Shown here piece after piece: positions 48,581 to 57,042 of a stretch of DNA of 64,000 nt. This DNA is from an uncultured Collinsella sp. Its GTDB lineage: Bacteria; Actinomycetota; Coriobacteriia; Coriobacteriales; Coriobacteriaceae. The notes under the pieces were generated by a model. The model saw nothing but the letters and a program-made list of their open reading frames with translations, had not been told where the DNA came from and ran no database searches. The stretch lies in assembly GCA_958443265.1 (NCBI GenBank), contig CAUCKA010000010.1, forward strand, positions 1-64,000, in the 5' to 3' direction. The position numbers were made by a program, and so were the translations under genes. Within the stretch, counting starts at the first letter, position 1. Each line of letters starts with the position of its first letter.

Positions 48581-49507
48581 ATGCATTCTCCCCATCAACG
48601 CGACGCGCATCCACAGCCGATATGCAGCCGTCGCATCTTCTTGGGTAGCGCTCTCGCTGCGAGCGCTTCTGTCGTCGCCGGCGCACTTGCCGGCTGCCAG
48701 CGTCCCTCCACGCTGGAAGTAGTTCAGCCCACGACGGGCGGCGGTCGCGATGACCTGTCCGATTCCGTGATCGGCAAGGATAAGATCCGCATCGGCATGG
48801 AGGCGGCCTACGCTCCGTACAACTGGCAGGTCTCCGAGGCCAGCGAGTACACCATCCCCATCGACAACGTGCAGGGCGCCTATGCCGATGGTTACGACGT
48901 GCAGATCGCCAAGATCGTCTGCAAGGCCCTCGGCGGCGAGCCCGTTGCCGTCAAGCAGAGCTTCTCGGGCCTTATCGATTCGCTCAACAACGGCCAGATC
49001 GACCTCATCATTGCCGGCATGAGCGCTACGCCCGAGCGCGAGGAGTCCGTCGGCTTTTCCGACCCGTACTTCATTGGCTACTTTGGCCTGTTCGTAAAAG
49101 AGGGCTCGCCCTACCAAAACGCCACCAAGCTCAGCGACTTTAGCGGCGCCACGGTGCTCGGCCAAAAGGACACCATGCTCGATACCGTCATCGACGAGAT
49201 CCCGGGCGTTGTGCACAAAAACCCGGTCGATTCGGTCCCCACGGTGTTCTCGAACCTGCTGCAGGGCACGTGCGACGCCGTGACCTACAACACGGAGAAC
49301 GAAAAGGGCTATATGGCCCAAAATCCCGGTATCGTCCCCATCCACTTTGCCGAGGGCGAGGGCTTTAAGCAGGAGGTCACGGCAAACGTCGGCTGCCGCA
49401 AGGGCTCGGACAAGCTGCTTAAGCTCATCGACAAGACACTCAAGGGCATTAGCCAAGAGGAGCGCGACCAAATGTGGGACGCGTGCCTCGACCGTCAGCC
49501 GGCATAG
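48581..49507 (+). CDS. Amino-acid ABC transporter substrate-binding lipoprotein
   Basis: A 308-aa solute-binding protein of the polar amino acid family (cluster F-type SBP_bac_3). The signal region has SRRIFLGSALAASASV and lipobox LAGC at residues 38-41; the twin arginine suggests possible Tat export, then lipid anchoring. The mature domain has IRIGMEAAYAPYNW, DGYDVQIAKIVCKALG, LIDSLNNGQIDLIIAGMSAT and SVGFSDPYFIG, the standard blocks. The ATG at 48581 follows AGGGAAGG. It delivers an amino acid to the permease and ATPase encoded downstream. Confidence 0.92.
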   Translation: MHSPHQRDAHPQPICSRRIFLGSALAASASVVAGALAGCQRPSTLEVVQPTTGGGRDDLSDSVIGKDKIRIGMEAAYAPYNWQVSEASEYTIPIDNVQGAYADGYDVQIAKIVCKALGGEPVAVKQSFSGLIDSLNNGQIDLIIAGMSATPEREESVGFSDPYFIGYFGLFVKEGSPYQNATKLSDFSGATVLGQKDTMLDTVIDEIPGVVHKNPVDSVPTVFSNLLQGTCDAVTYNTENEKGYMAQNPGIVPIHFAEGEGFKQEVTANVGCRKGSDKLLKLIDKTLKGISQEERDQMWDACLDRQPA

Positions 49508-49516
49508 GGAGGCAGC

Positions 49517-50665
49517 ATGAAAACCATTAATCGCCTGGCCTCCTTTATCAAGGCCGACCACCGTTATGTATACCTGGGCACGAGTGTTATCGCGGCGCTC
49601 GGCCTGGCGTTTAGCCAACGCAACCCCACGCCGCTGAGCTTCTTGGCCCCCACCGGTATCTTCCAAGATTGTCTTTGGGCGATCCTGTGGGCGTGGCTCG
49701 TCGTGTCGGCGGCGGCGCTGGTCACCAAGCTTATGCACTGGAATGACTATCGCCAAAAGTCGCCGTTTGCATCCGAGCGTTGCCGTCGCGGCGCGCGCCT
49801 GGGCAGCTATGTCGTGGTTGCCATCGCGGCGATCTTCTTCATCGACCGCTGCGTCATGTCGTTTATCGACCTGGTACAGGTGAGCATTGTCTCGGACTCC
49901 AACCCCAGCGACTTTTTGTCGAGCCTGGTCTACATGACCTACAAGAGCGGCGACTTCTTTATCCGCGGTATCGAGATCACCATCGCGCTTGCCACCTTCG
50001 GCACGGTCATCGCCTTCTTCTTGGCGCTGCTCTTTGTGTTCTTGCGCACCCAGACCTTCGATCGCGTCGACAACGACCTGGTGCGCTTCTTTAAGAGCAT
50101 TGGCCGAGGCTTTGCGACCGTCTATTCCACCGTCGTGCGCGGCACGCCCATGATGGTCCAGGGCCTGCTCATCTATTACGCGGGCTTTACCGTTCTGCGC
50201 GGCATGGGCTTCGAGACCGCCCAGGCCAACCAGATCTGGAGTACCTTCACCGCCGGCCTCGTCACCATCTCGCTCAACTCCACCGCCTACATGATGGAGG
50301 TCCTGCGCGGCGGCATCGAGTCCATCGATCCCGGCCAGGCCGAGGCAGCGCGCTCGCTGGGCCTGTCGCAGTGGCAGGCTATGCGCAAGGTCGTGTTCCC
50401 CCAGGGCATTAAAAACGCGATTCCGGCGCTCACCAACGAGCTCATCATTAACATCAAGGATTCGTCGGTGCTCTCGGTCATCGGCGTGTTCGACCTCATG
50501 TATGCCACCACCACCGTCGCCGGCGTGTACTACCGCCAGATGGAGGTCTACTGCGTGGCGCTCGTGGTCTACCTGATCCTGACGCTCGTGGCGAGCCGCC
50601 TGCTCGAGGCCTTTGGCAAAAAGCTCGGCGCCGAGGCTCCTGCCACGCTGCCCAGCTCTAACTAG
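49517..50665 (+). CDS. Amino-acid ABC transporter permease
   Basis: A 382-aa inner-membrane protein. The first 140 residues form three extra hydrophobic segments (EIF-like [28 protein letters not shown]) before the conventional HEQR-type permease domain (about 150-370), whose EAA loop reads [25 protein letters not shown] in its core (near residue 277). The family norm is 220-250 aa, so the N-terminal extension is notable. It begins ten bases after the binding-protein stop. Confidence 0.9.
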   Translation: MKTINRLASFIKADHRYVYLGTSVIAALGLAFSQRNPTPLSFLAPTGIFQDCLWAILWAWLVVSAAALVTKLMHWNDYRQKSPFASERCRRGARLGSYVVVAIAAIFFIDRCVMSFIDLVQVSIVSDSNPSDFLSSLVYMTYKSGDFFIRGIEITIALATFGTVIAFFLALLFVFLRTQTFDRVDNDLVRFFKSIGRGFATVYSTVVRGTPMMVQGLLIYYAGFTVLRGMGFETAQANQIWSTFTAGLVTISLNSTAYMMEVLRGGIESIDPGQAEAARSLGLSQWQAMRKVVFPQGIKNAIPALTNELIINIKDSSVLSVIGVFDLMYATTTVAGVYYRQMEVYCVALVVYLILTLVASRLLEAFGKKLGAEAPATLPSSN

Positions 50666-50687
50666 GCTTAAGACGAGGAGAATCATC

Positions 50688-51473
50688 ATGGCAGATACCG
50701 CCACTACCGGCACCGCGGCCGCCGCACAAACTAAAGAGTCACTCATCCGCGTCGAGGGCCTGCGCAAGAGCTTCGGCTCGCTCGAGGTGCTCAAGGGTAT
50801 CGACTTGTCCGTCAATCCCGGCGAGGTCGTCACCATCATCGGTGCTTCGGGTTCGGGCAAATCGACCTTTCTGCGCTGCCTCAACCTGCTCGAGACCCCG
50901 GACGCGGGCCATATCTGGTTCCATGGCCAGGACCTCACGGCCGAGCGCTGCAATATCAACAAGCTGCGCGAGGACATCGGCATGGTGTTCCAGGGCTTCA
51001 ACCTATTCAACAACATGGATGTGCTCGACAACTGCACGCTCGCGCCCGTCACGCTCAAAAAGATGAGCAAGACCGAGGCCGAGAAAGTCGCGATGGAGCA
51101 TCTGACGAGCGTGGGGCTCGAAAAGTTCGCGCACGCCGCCGTGGGCCGCCTGTCCGGTGGTCAAAAACAGCGCGTGGCCATCGCCCGTGCCCTGTGCATG
51201 AATCCGCAGATCATGCTGTTCGACGAGCCGACCTCCGCACTCGACCCCGAGATCGTGGGAGAGGTGCTCGAGGTCATGCGCAAGCTCGCTGCCGATGGCA
51301 TGACCATGGTCGTCGTCACGCACGAGATGGCCTTTGCCCGCACGGTGTCCGATCGCGTGGTCTTTATGGACAAGGGCGTGGTGCTCGAGGACGCCGCGCC
51401 GGCCGAGCTCTTCGGCAATCCCAAGCACCAGCGCACTCGCGAGTTCCTCTCGCGTTATCTCGAGGACAAATAA
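50688..51473 (+). CDS. Amino-acid ABC transporter ATP-binding protein (GlnQ-like)
   Basis: A 261-aa ATPase. Walker [10 protein letters not shown] (near residue 53), Q-loop VFQGFNLF, signature [15 protein letters not shown], Walker [14 protein letters not shown] and H-loop VTHEM. The first 20 residues are a Thr/Ala-rich extension. The ATG at 50688 has GAGGAGA upstream. It powers import by the permease encoded just before. The three genes form one operon closed by a stem-loop. Confidence 0.95.
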   Translation: MADTATTGTAAAAQTKESLIRVEGLRKSFGSLEVLKGIDLSVNPGEVVTIIGASGSGKSTFLRCLNLLETPDAGHIWFHGQDLTAERCNINKLREDIGMVFQGFNLFNNMDVLDNCTLAPVTLKKMSKTEAEKVAMEHLTSVGLEKFAHAAVGRLSGGQKQRVAIARALCMNPQIMLFDEPTSALDPEIVGEVLEVMRKLAADGMTMVVVTHEMAFARTVSDRVVFMDKGVVLEDAAPAELFGNPKHQRTREFLSRYLEDK

Positions 51474-51496
51474 CCGACCGCAAACGCTTATGTAGC

Positions 51497-51521
51497 AGGG
51501 CCGCTCCGGTGGGGCGGCCCT
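51497..51521 (+). terminator. Stem-loop after the amino-acid ABC operon
   Basis: AGGGCCGCTCC, GGT loop, GGGGCGGCCCT with one wobble pair (51497-51521). No long T-run, so termination may be partial. Confidence 0.5.
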
Positions 51522-51545
51522 CGTCATCACAATCGAAAGGATGTC

Positions 51546-52973
51546 ATGGCCGAGGTTTGGCGCTTCTTTGCGCATGAGGACGATTTTGCCGATATAGACG
51601 AGGCTGGCGCGAGCGAGCGCTTGGGTCGCGTGCTGTCGTTTCCGACCATCTCGAGCATGGATGCCGAGGCGGTGGACTGGCAGCCGTTCGACGACCTGCG
51701 CGCCTATATGCAACAGGCGTGGCCGCGCGTGTTCGCGGCGGGCGAGGTCGAGCTCATCGACCATTCGCTATTGGTGACGCTTGCCGGCTCCGACCTCGCT
51801 CTCAAGCCCGTTATGCTCATGGGCCACATGGACGTGGTCCCCGTGGTGCCGGGTACCGAGGCCGATTGGACGCACGCCCCCTTTAGCGGGCACGTGGACG
51901 ATACCTACATCTGGGGCCGCGGCGCGATCGACATGAAGGACCAGGTCGCAGGCATTCTCGAAGCGGTCGAGTATGCGCTGGCGCACGGTTGGCAGCACGA
52001 GCGCACACTGCTCCTGGCCTTTGGCCAGGACGAGGAGACGACGCAGTACGGCGCAGGCGCCATCGGCCGCGCGCTCGAGGAGCGCGGCGTTGAGCTCGAG
52101 TACCTGATCGACGAGGGCGACTACCGCATCGTTCCGGCTGCCGAGTACAGTGCGGGCGAGGGTTGGCTCATGCACGCCGACCTGGCTGAGAAAGGTTATG
52201 CCGACATTGTGCTCAAGACAAAGAGCGCGGGCGGACATTCGTCCAACCCCTACGGCGGTACGTCGCTCGAGGTGCTGAGCCGTGCCATCACCGCAATCTG
52301 CGATATCGAGTGGCCGACGCGCGTGACCGACTTGCTTGCCGCCCAACTCGTCGAGTTGGGGCTCTACACGGCCGATGAAATTGCCGCCAACGGGGATGCC
52401 ATCGTGCGCGAGTGCCTCGCCAGCAAGAAGCTCTATCCGCTGGTGACGACCACCTGCGCGCCCACGCAGATCGAGGGTGGCAGCACCGGCGCCAACGTAA
52501 TGCCGCAGGATATGTGGGCCAATATCAATTTCCGTATGCTCGAGGGCACGAGCGTGGCCGATGTCGTGGCCTGCTGCCGCGTCGCCGTTGCCGAGGCGGG
52601 GCTCGCCGACCGTGTCGAGGTCGAGCTCGGCCCTGGCAGCTCCGAACCCTCGCCGTCTCCGCGCATCGGTGGTCCCGGTCTCGAAGCGGTTCGCTCCATC
52701 GCCGCCCGCTATTTCCGTGATCCAAAGGGGACGGAGGAAAACGGATCGTCTGCGGTGGGCCAAGAGCCGATGAGCATTGTGCCCTCGACCGTGATTGGTG
52801 CAACCGATGCCGCCAACTACCAGCGCATTTGCCACGAGTGCATCCGCTTCTCCGCCTTTGTGGTCGACGATGACGAATGCGACCGCGGCGTCCACGGCAC
52901 CAACGAGCGCATCACCCGTCGCGCCTACCTCCAGGGCGTACGCTTTTTCATCGCTCTGCTTCAAACGCTCTAG
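51546..52973 (+). CDS. M20-family metallopeptidase (carboxypeptidase/dipeptidase type)
   Basis: A 475-aa zinc peptidase. Metal ligands follow the family order: GHMDVVP (His near residue 91), RGAIDMKD (bridging Asp near 125), QDEET (catalytic and ligand Glu), IDEGDY and a final His in HGTNER near residue 450. The dimerisation domain lies at about 215-375 with SAGGHSSNPYGGT. Most similar in layout to carboxypeptidase S-like enzymes. It follows the amino-acid ABC operon and may release amino acids from peptides in the cytoplasm. Confidence 0.92.
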   Translation: MAEVWRFFAHEDDFADIDEAGASERLGRVLSFPTISSMDAEAVDWQPFDDLRAYMQQAWPRVFAAGEVELIDHSLLVTLAGSDLALKPVMLMGHMDVVPVVPGTEADWTHAPFSGHVDDTYIWGRGAIDMKDQVAGILEAVEYALAHGWQHERTLLLAFGQDEETTQYGAGAIGRALEERGVELEYLIDEGDYRIVPAAEYSAGEGWLMHADLAEKGYADIVLKTKSAGGHSSNPYGGTSLEVLSRAITAICDIEWPTRVTDLLAAQLVELGLYTADEIAANGDAIVRECLASKKLYPLVTTTCAPTQIEGGSTGANVMPQDMWANINFRMLEGTSVADVVACCRVAVAEAGLADRVEVELGPGSSEPSPSPRIGGPGLEAVRSIAARYFRDPKGTEENGSSAVGQEPMSIVPSTVIGATDAANYQRICHECIRFSAFVVDDDECDRGVHGTNERITRRAYLQGVRFFIALLQTL

Positions 52974-52974
52974 A

Positions 52975-53002
52975 ATGTGACAAAGCGACAGTCCCTTTGT
53001 TA
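52975..53002. repeat. GTGACAAAGGGAC-type repeat, copy 6
   Basis: ATGTGACAAAGCGACAGT then CCCTTTGTTA, one base after the peptidase stop. It runs directly into the GGGGACGTTC palindrome. Confidence 0.65.
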
Positions 53003-53056
53003 GCCGTTGGGGACGTTCTTAAACGACTAGTCGTTAATGAACGTCCCCAACGGCTA
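53001..53056. repeat. GGGGACGTTC palindrome, copy 2
   Basis: TAGCCGTTGGGGACGTTC (53001-53018) and GAACGTCCCCAACGGCTA (53039-53056) form a perfect 18-bp stem; the loop contains AACGACTAGTCGTT, itself a palindrome. Against the copy at 26851 the arms differ at paired positions (AGTCATT/AATGACT versus AGCCGTT/AACGGCT). Confidence 0.75.
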
Positions 53057-53264
53057 TGTCCACTCATTCCGTGCGGGTTATATGCAGGTTTGCCTGCGCA
53101 CGCTATCATGTATGGGTTAGACCGCAACTATGTACCCCATACGCGAAGGGATGCGCATGTATCTGAAGATCGACATGTTCTAGCCGGGCTTACCCCCGCA
53201 GCGGCGCCGCGCGCCCCATCAACTCTGCCGATTTTCACCTTCACGCATATAAAGGAGTCCCGCC

Positions 53265-54332
53265 ATGCGCGACAAGCTCGAAAAGATCATCAAGGCCTAC
53301 GAGGAGCTCGAGAAGAAGCTTTCCGACCCGGCCGTTGCCTCCGACATCAAGGAGTTCACGCGTCTCAACAAGGAGTACGCGCACCAGTCCGACCTCATCG
53401 CCGCCTCGCGCGAGTACATCGGCGCGCTCGATGACATCGAGGCTGCCAAGGAAATGCTCCACGATACGACCGATGCCGATGAGAAGGAGATGCTCCAGAT
53501 GGACATCTCCGAAAACGAGGCCAAGCTTCCCCAGCTCGAGGAAGACATTAAGTACATGCTCATCCCGAGCGACCCCAACGACGACAAGAACACCATCGTC
53601 GAGATTCGCTCCGCCGCCGGTGGCGACGAGGCGGCTATCTTTGCCGGCGATCTGTACAAGATGTATCAGCGCTTCTGCGAGTCGCGCGGCTGGAAGACCA
53701 CCGTGCTCGACTCCAGCCCCAGCGAGGCCGGCGGCTTTAAGTCCATCGAGTTCAAGGTCGAGGGCGACCGCGTCTACTCCGTCATGAAGTTCGAGTCCGG
53801 CGTGCACCGCGTCCAGCGCGTTCCCAAGACCGAGTCCCAGGGTCGCATCCAGACCTCCACGGCAACCGTCGCCGTGCTTCCCGAGGCCGAGGAGATCGAC
53901 GTTCAGATCAACCAGTCCGACCTGCGCATCGATACCTACTGTGCCTCCGGCCCTGGCGGTCAGTGCGTTAACACCACCTACTCCGCCGTGCGCATCACCC
54001 ACCTGCCCACCAACACCGTGGTGCAGTCGCAGGAACAGCGCTCCCAGATCCAGAACCGCGAAGTCTGCATGCAGATGCTGCGCGCCCGTCTGTACGAGAT
54101 GGAGCTCGAGAAGCAGCAGGCGGAGCTCGGTGCCGAGCGCCAGAGCCAGATCGGCCACGGCAACCGTTCCGAGAAGATCCGTACCTACAACCAGCCCCAG
54201 GACCGCGTGACCGATCACCGCATCGGCTTCAACTCCACCTACAACGGCGTCCTCCTGGGCGACCAGCTCGGCACCGTCATCGAGGCGCTCGCCGCCGCCG
54301 AGCGTGCCGAGAAGCTGGCACAGGCCGTTTAG
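53265..54332 (+). CDS. prfA: Peptide chain release factor 1
   Basis: A 355-aa class I release factor recognising UAA and UAG. The catalytic GGQ is at residues 231-233, in SGPGGQCVN. The RF1-type block VQRVPKTESQGRIQTS (about 183-198) and the PCRF-domain AAGGDEAAIFAGDLY (about 117-131) are clear. It ends translation on the ribosome; the Gln of GGQ is normally methylated by PrmC, encoded two genes on at 54922. AAAGGAG precedes the ATG. The spacer 53057-53264 holds only a weak stem and a ten-codon frame of doubtful meaning. Confidence 0.96.
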   Translation: MRDKLEKIIKAYEELEKKLSDPAVASDIKEFTRLNKEYAHQSDLIAASREYIGALDDIEAAKEMLHDTTDADEKEMLQMDISENEAKLPQLEEDIKYMLIPSDPNDDKNTIVEIRSAAGGDEAAIFAGDLYKMYQRFCESRGWKTTVLDSSPSEAGGFKSIEFKVEGDRVYSVMKFESGVHRVQRVPKTESQGRIQTSTATVAVLPEAEEIDVQINQSDLRIDTYCASGPGGQCVNTTYSAVRITHLPTNTVVQSQEQRSQIQNREVCMQMLRARLYEMELEKQQAELGAERQSQIGHGNRSEKIRTYNQPQDRVTDHRIGFNSTYNGVLLGDQLGTVIEALAAAERAEKLAQAV

Positions 54333-54498
54333 GTTCCGCCGTTCTACCGAACGGCGGACCGGCCGACGCTGCGCGCCGCCCAGAGCGACAATTTGTCATT
54401 CAAAAGGCAAGGCATGACCAGAAGGTCTATGCCTTGCCTTTTTCATGCCAACTTGTTCGCTCTGGACGTCGCTCGCTGGCATTGCCAAAACATCGGCG
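54331..54498. repeat. Multi-stem structured element, copy 2
   Basis: Stem 1: GGTTCCGCCGTTC / GAACGGCGGACC around TACC (54332-54360). Outer stem: CCCAGAGCGACAA (54379-54391) with TTGTTCGCTCTGG (54453-54465). Inner stem: AAAAGGCAAGGCAT-GACC, AGAA, GGTC-T-ATGCCTTGCCTTTT (54402-54442). The inner stem differs from copy 1 by a compensated base pair. It starts at the prfA stop codon and probably terminates it. Confidence 0.8.
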
Positions 54499-54921
54499 TT
54501 TCCTTGGTTGTCAAATGATCCGTAGGGAGTCATTGGGCACATTGCTTTGAGATGTTATTCAATCGGTTCTGATGGCCTTTGAGCTGCTTGCCTGCTAAAA
54601 GCAATTAACGATATCTATCCGCTACCGAAAATAATGCTCAAAAAATCGTCCAAGAAGTCGCGGGGCGATTTTTGATGGGTCGCGCGTCAAGTGATTTGGC
54701 AAGTTCTTGGTTAGATATTGGTCAGTTTTGGGGCAACCTTGCCAAAAGCTTGACGAATGCAAATTTAGACGTCAGCGAATGAACACTTTGAGCGAGCTCG
54801 GTGCAAAATTCTGGGCTGATTCTCGATAATCGCCTTCAATCGCCCCTTGCCAAGCGCTGGCCTCGCTTACAATCTGCTCCGACATTCGCGCGCCGTCCGG
54901 CGCTTAAGAGGGGAGGGCCCC
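54499..54921. other. Gene-free spacer before prmC with an isolated terminator
   Basis: The stretch is clearly poorer in GC than its neighbours and has no supported open frame. AAAAATCGTCC (54641-54651) and GGGCGATTTTT (54663-54673) form a terminator-like hairpin with a wobble pair and a T-run, although no gene ends there. A short RNA transcribed from about 54500 is possible. The prmC ribosome site (GAGGGGAGGG) is at its right edge. Confidence 0.45.
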
Positions 54922-56196
54922 ATGGCAAACGAGATTTGGACCATCAAGCGTTGTCTCGAGTGGACCAAGGAGTACCTGGCCGAGCGCGGCGAGGAGCACC
55001 CCCGTCTTTCTGCCGAGTGGCTGCTGTGCGCCGCCACGGGCCTGGCGCGCATTGACCTATATATGCGTATGGACGAGACGCTTAACGCGGCCCAGCTCGA
55101 GACCATGCATGCGGCCGTTGTCCGCCGCGCTAAGGGCGAGCCGCTGCAATACATCACGGGCAGCACGCAGTTTCGCATGATCGACGTCGCGTGCGCCCCC
55201 GGTGTGCTCATTCCGCGCCCCGAGACCGAGATGCTCGTCGAGGAAGTCCTCAATTATCTGGATGCCGAGGTACTGAGCCCCGAGGCCGCTGCCCGTCAGC
55301 GTGTTGAGCTGCCTTGGAACGATGAGGTCGAGGAGGCACGCAAGGCCGAGGCCGCATTGGCCGACGAGCGAGCGACGGCCGAGCGCCGTGCCGCCAACCT
55401 CACAGCTGCCGACGAGGCGGCGCTAGGCGGCGATGTGCTGGGCAGTCGCGCTTATGCCGAGGAACTGGCCGATCGCGAGGCCGAGGAAGCCGCCGCGCAG
55501 GCGGCAGAAGCCGAAGCGGCAGAAGCAGAGGCCATGGAAACCCCCGAGCCCGAGCTCGACGAATACGGCATCGCCATTGAGGACAACGACCAACAGGCGA
55601 CTCCCGCGCAAGATGCCGCCGAGGCCAACGTATCTGCCCCAGCCGAGCCCCGCACTGCCCGCGTTCTCGAGGTCGGCTGCGGCACGGGCTGCATTTCGCT
55701 CTCCCTTGCCTGGGAGCGCCGCGGCCACGTTACCTGCACTGCTACCGATATCGAGCCGCGCGCCATCGATCTGGCCACCAAAAACCGTGATGCGCTTGGC
55801 CTCACGTCCGACGAGGTCGCCTTCAGCCTCACAAACCTGGTGAGTTCCATTCCCCGCGAAGAGTGGGGCACCTTTGATGTGCTCGTCTCCAACCCACCTT
55901 ACATCCCGACCGACGTCATGCGCTCGCTGCCGCATGAGGTCAAGGACTTTGAGCCCGATCTGGCGCTCGAGGGCGGTGCCGACGGTCTCGATATCTTCCG
56001 CCGCTTGCTCAACGCGGCGCCCTACATGCTGCGTGCCGGCGGCCTGTTTGCCTGCGAGCTCTACGAGGGCGCGCTCGACGCCGCGGCCGAGCTCTGTCGT
56101 CAAGCAGGCCTTTCGGACGTGCGTATCGTCCACGACCTCACCGATCGCCCCCGCATTGTCCGAGCCATCGTCACTGAGCCCAAGCAACGCCAGTAA
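54922..56196 (+). CDS. prmC: Release factor glutamine methyltransferase with a large insertion
   Basis: PrmC/HemK methylates the GGQ glutamine of RF1 and RF2 using S-adenosylmethionine. The 424-aa protein is well above the usual 280. The N-terminal helical domain (1-85) and GVLIPRPETEML (about 94-105) are normal; then come about 125 extra residues (about 118-244), acidic and Ala/Glu-rich (AEEAAAQAAEAEAAEAEAM-like), before the SAM motif VLEVGCGTGC (248-257) and the catalytic NPPY (324-327). The insert is probably a disordered or coiled loop. The ATG at 54922 follows GGGAGGG. Confidence 0.92.
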   Translation: MANEIWTIKRCLEWTKEYLAERGEEHPRLSAEWLLCAATGLARIDLYMRMDETLNAAQLETMHAAVVRRAKGEPLQYITGSTQFRMIDVACAPGVLIPRPETEMLVEEVLNYLDAEVLSPEAAARQRVELPWNDEVEEARKAEAALADERATAERRAANLTAADEAALGGDVLGSRAYAEELADREAEEAAAQAAEAEAAEAEAMETPEPELDEYGIAIEDNDQQATPAQDAAEANVSAPAEPRTARVLEVGCGTGCISLSLAWERRGHVTCTATDIEPRAIDLATKNRDALGLTSDEVAFSLTNLVSSIPREEWGTFDVLVSNPPYIPTDVMRSLPHEVKDFEPDLALEGGADGLDIFRRLLNAAPYMLRAGGLFACELYEGALDAAAELCRQAGLSDVRIVHDLTDRPRIVRAIVTEPKQRQ

Positions 56197-56210
56197 TATT
56201 TATTAACTGG

Positions 56211-56240
56211 TTAGCAAAAATTATAAAGTAGTTTATAATT
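56211..56240 (+). promoter_or_regulatory. hicAB promoter with overlapping operator
   Basis: -35 TTAGCA (56211-56216), 17-base spacer, -10 TATAAT (56234-56239). AATTATAAA, GTAG, TTTATAATT (56219-56240) is a perfect 9-bp inverted repeat across the -10, the expected place for autorepression by HicB. Confidence 0.65.
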
Positions 56241-56264
56241 AGGACGGCTGAAAGAGGTCGGCCC

Positions 56265-56450
56265 ATGCAACCTCCTACCTTTCGGGAAATCATTGCCCTA
56301 CTCAAGCACGATGGATTCGTGAAGGTCGCGCAAGTCGGTAGTCATGCTAAGTATGTTTCTGGTGACCGCGTTGTCACCGTGAACGGCTCTGGTGGTGATC
56401 GACCAAAGAAGGGCACGTGGGCAAGTATTCGTCGCCAAGCTGGATGGTAG
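56265..56450 (+). CDS. hicA: HicA-family mRNA interferase toxin
   Basis: A 61-aa toxin of the HicA/YcfA type with a dsRBD-like fold. FREIIALLKHDGF, then GSHAKYVSG with the catalytic His27, and the C-terminal GTWASIRRQAGW match the family. It would cut mRNA when free of antitoxin. Toxin-first order with the antitoxin 11 bases downstream is usual for hicAB. The region upstream is AT-rich, unlike the neighbours, which may indicate acquisition. Confidence 0.87.
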   Translation: MQPPTFREIIALLKHDGFVKVAQVGSHAKYVSGDRVVTVNGSGGDRPKKGTWASIRRQAGW

Positions 56451-56461
56451 TTGGAGGCAAA

Positions 56462-56908
56462 ATGAGGCAGCGATTTACCTATGACTGCGTTCTCATAAAA
56501 GAAGACGATGGTTACTGCGCTAGCTTCCCGCAGATTCCCGGCGCCTTTGCCGATGGCGATACGCGCGAAGAAGCGATTGCCCATGCCACCGAGGCACTGA
56601 TGGCGTTTTTGGCCGACGACCTCAACAACGGTTTGACTCCGGCAGGGTACGAACGCTCGGCCGAGGTCGTGGCCCTTTCAGTCGAAATCGACCACGAGGA
56701 CGCTCGGGAAGCGGCGTGCCGAACATTTAAAGACGCAGCGCTGGACCTCAAAGTCTCCGCTCCGCGGATTACCGCGCTGGTCAAAGCCGGAAAGCTCGAT
56801 GTTGAACTCGTCGACGGCCGTCGGATGATAACGATAGACAGCATCGAGCGTTACGCCGCCCAAGAACGTCACGCCGGCAGGCCAAAGAAGTTCGTCGCAG
56901 TCCAATAA
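56462..56908 (+). CDS. hicB: HicB-family antitoxin
   Basis: A 148-aa antitoxin. The N-terminal half (about 1-60) is the HicB partial RNase H fold: DCVLIKEDDGYCASFPQIPG and DGDTREEAIAHATEAL. The C-terminal part (about 95-145) has a DNA-binding-like helix pair (KVSAPRITALVKAGKLDVEL) and a basic end. The start at the ATG in GGAGGCAAAATG is chosen over an overlapping upstream frame. It should bind HicA and repress the promoter palindrome. Confidence 0.85.
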   Translation: MRQRFTYDCVLIKEDDGYCASFPQIPGAFADGDTREEAIAHATEALMAFLADDLNNGLTPAGYERSAEVVALSVEIDHEDAREAACRTFKDAALDLKVSAPRITALVKAGKLDVELVDGRRMITIDSIERYAAQERHAGRPKKFVAVQ

Positions 56909-57042
56909 CCCCCTCACTTTCACCGACTACTAGAGCCGCTCACCAAACCAACATGCGCTCTGGGCAAATAGATTGAACGTTTCGTGCGAGAATGCCCCAC
57001 AGTAAACAAACTTGCACCAGAGCGTAAGGGGCTGGCATACAC

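Noticed and set aside
48542..51070. An 842-codon open frame on the minus strand
   Set aside because: Antisense to the amino-acid ABC transporter genes, which have complete family motifs. No ribosome site or recognisable domain.
53151..53183. Ten-codon frame MRMYLKIDMF upstream of prfA, a possible leader peptide
   Set aside because: It has a weak ribosome site but no run of regulatory codons and no attenuator pair before prfA.
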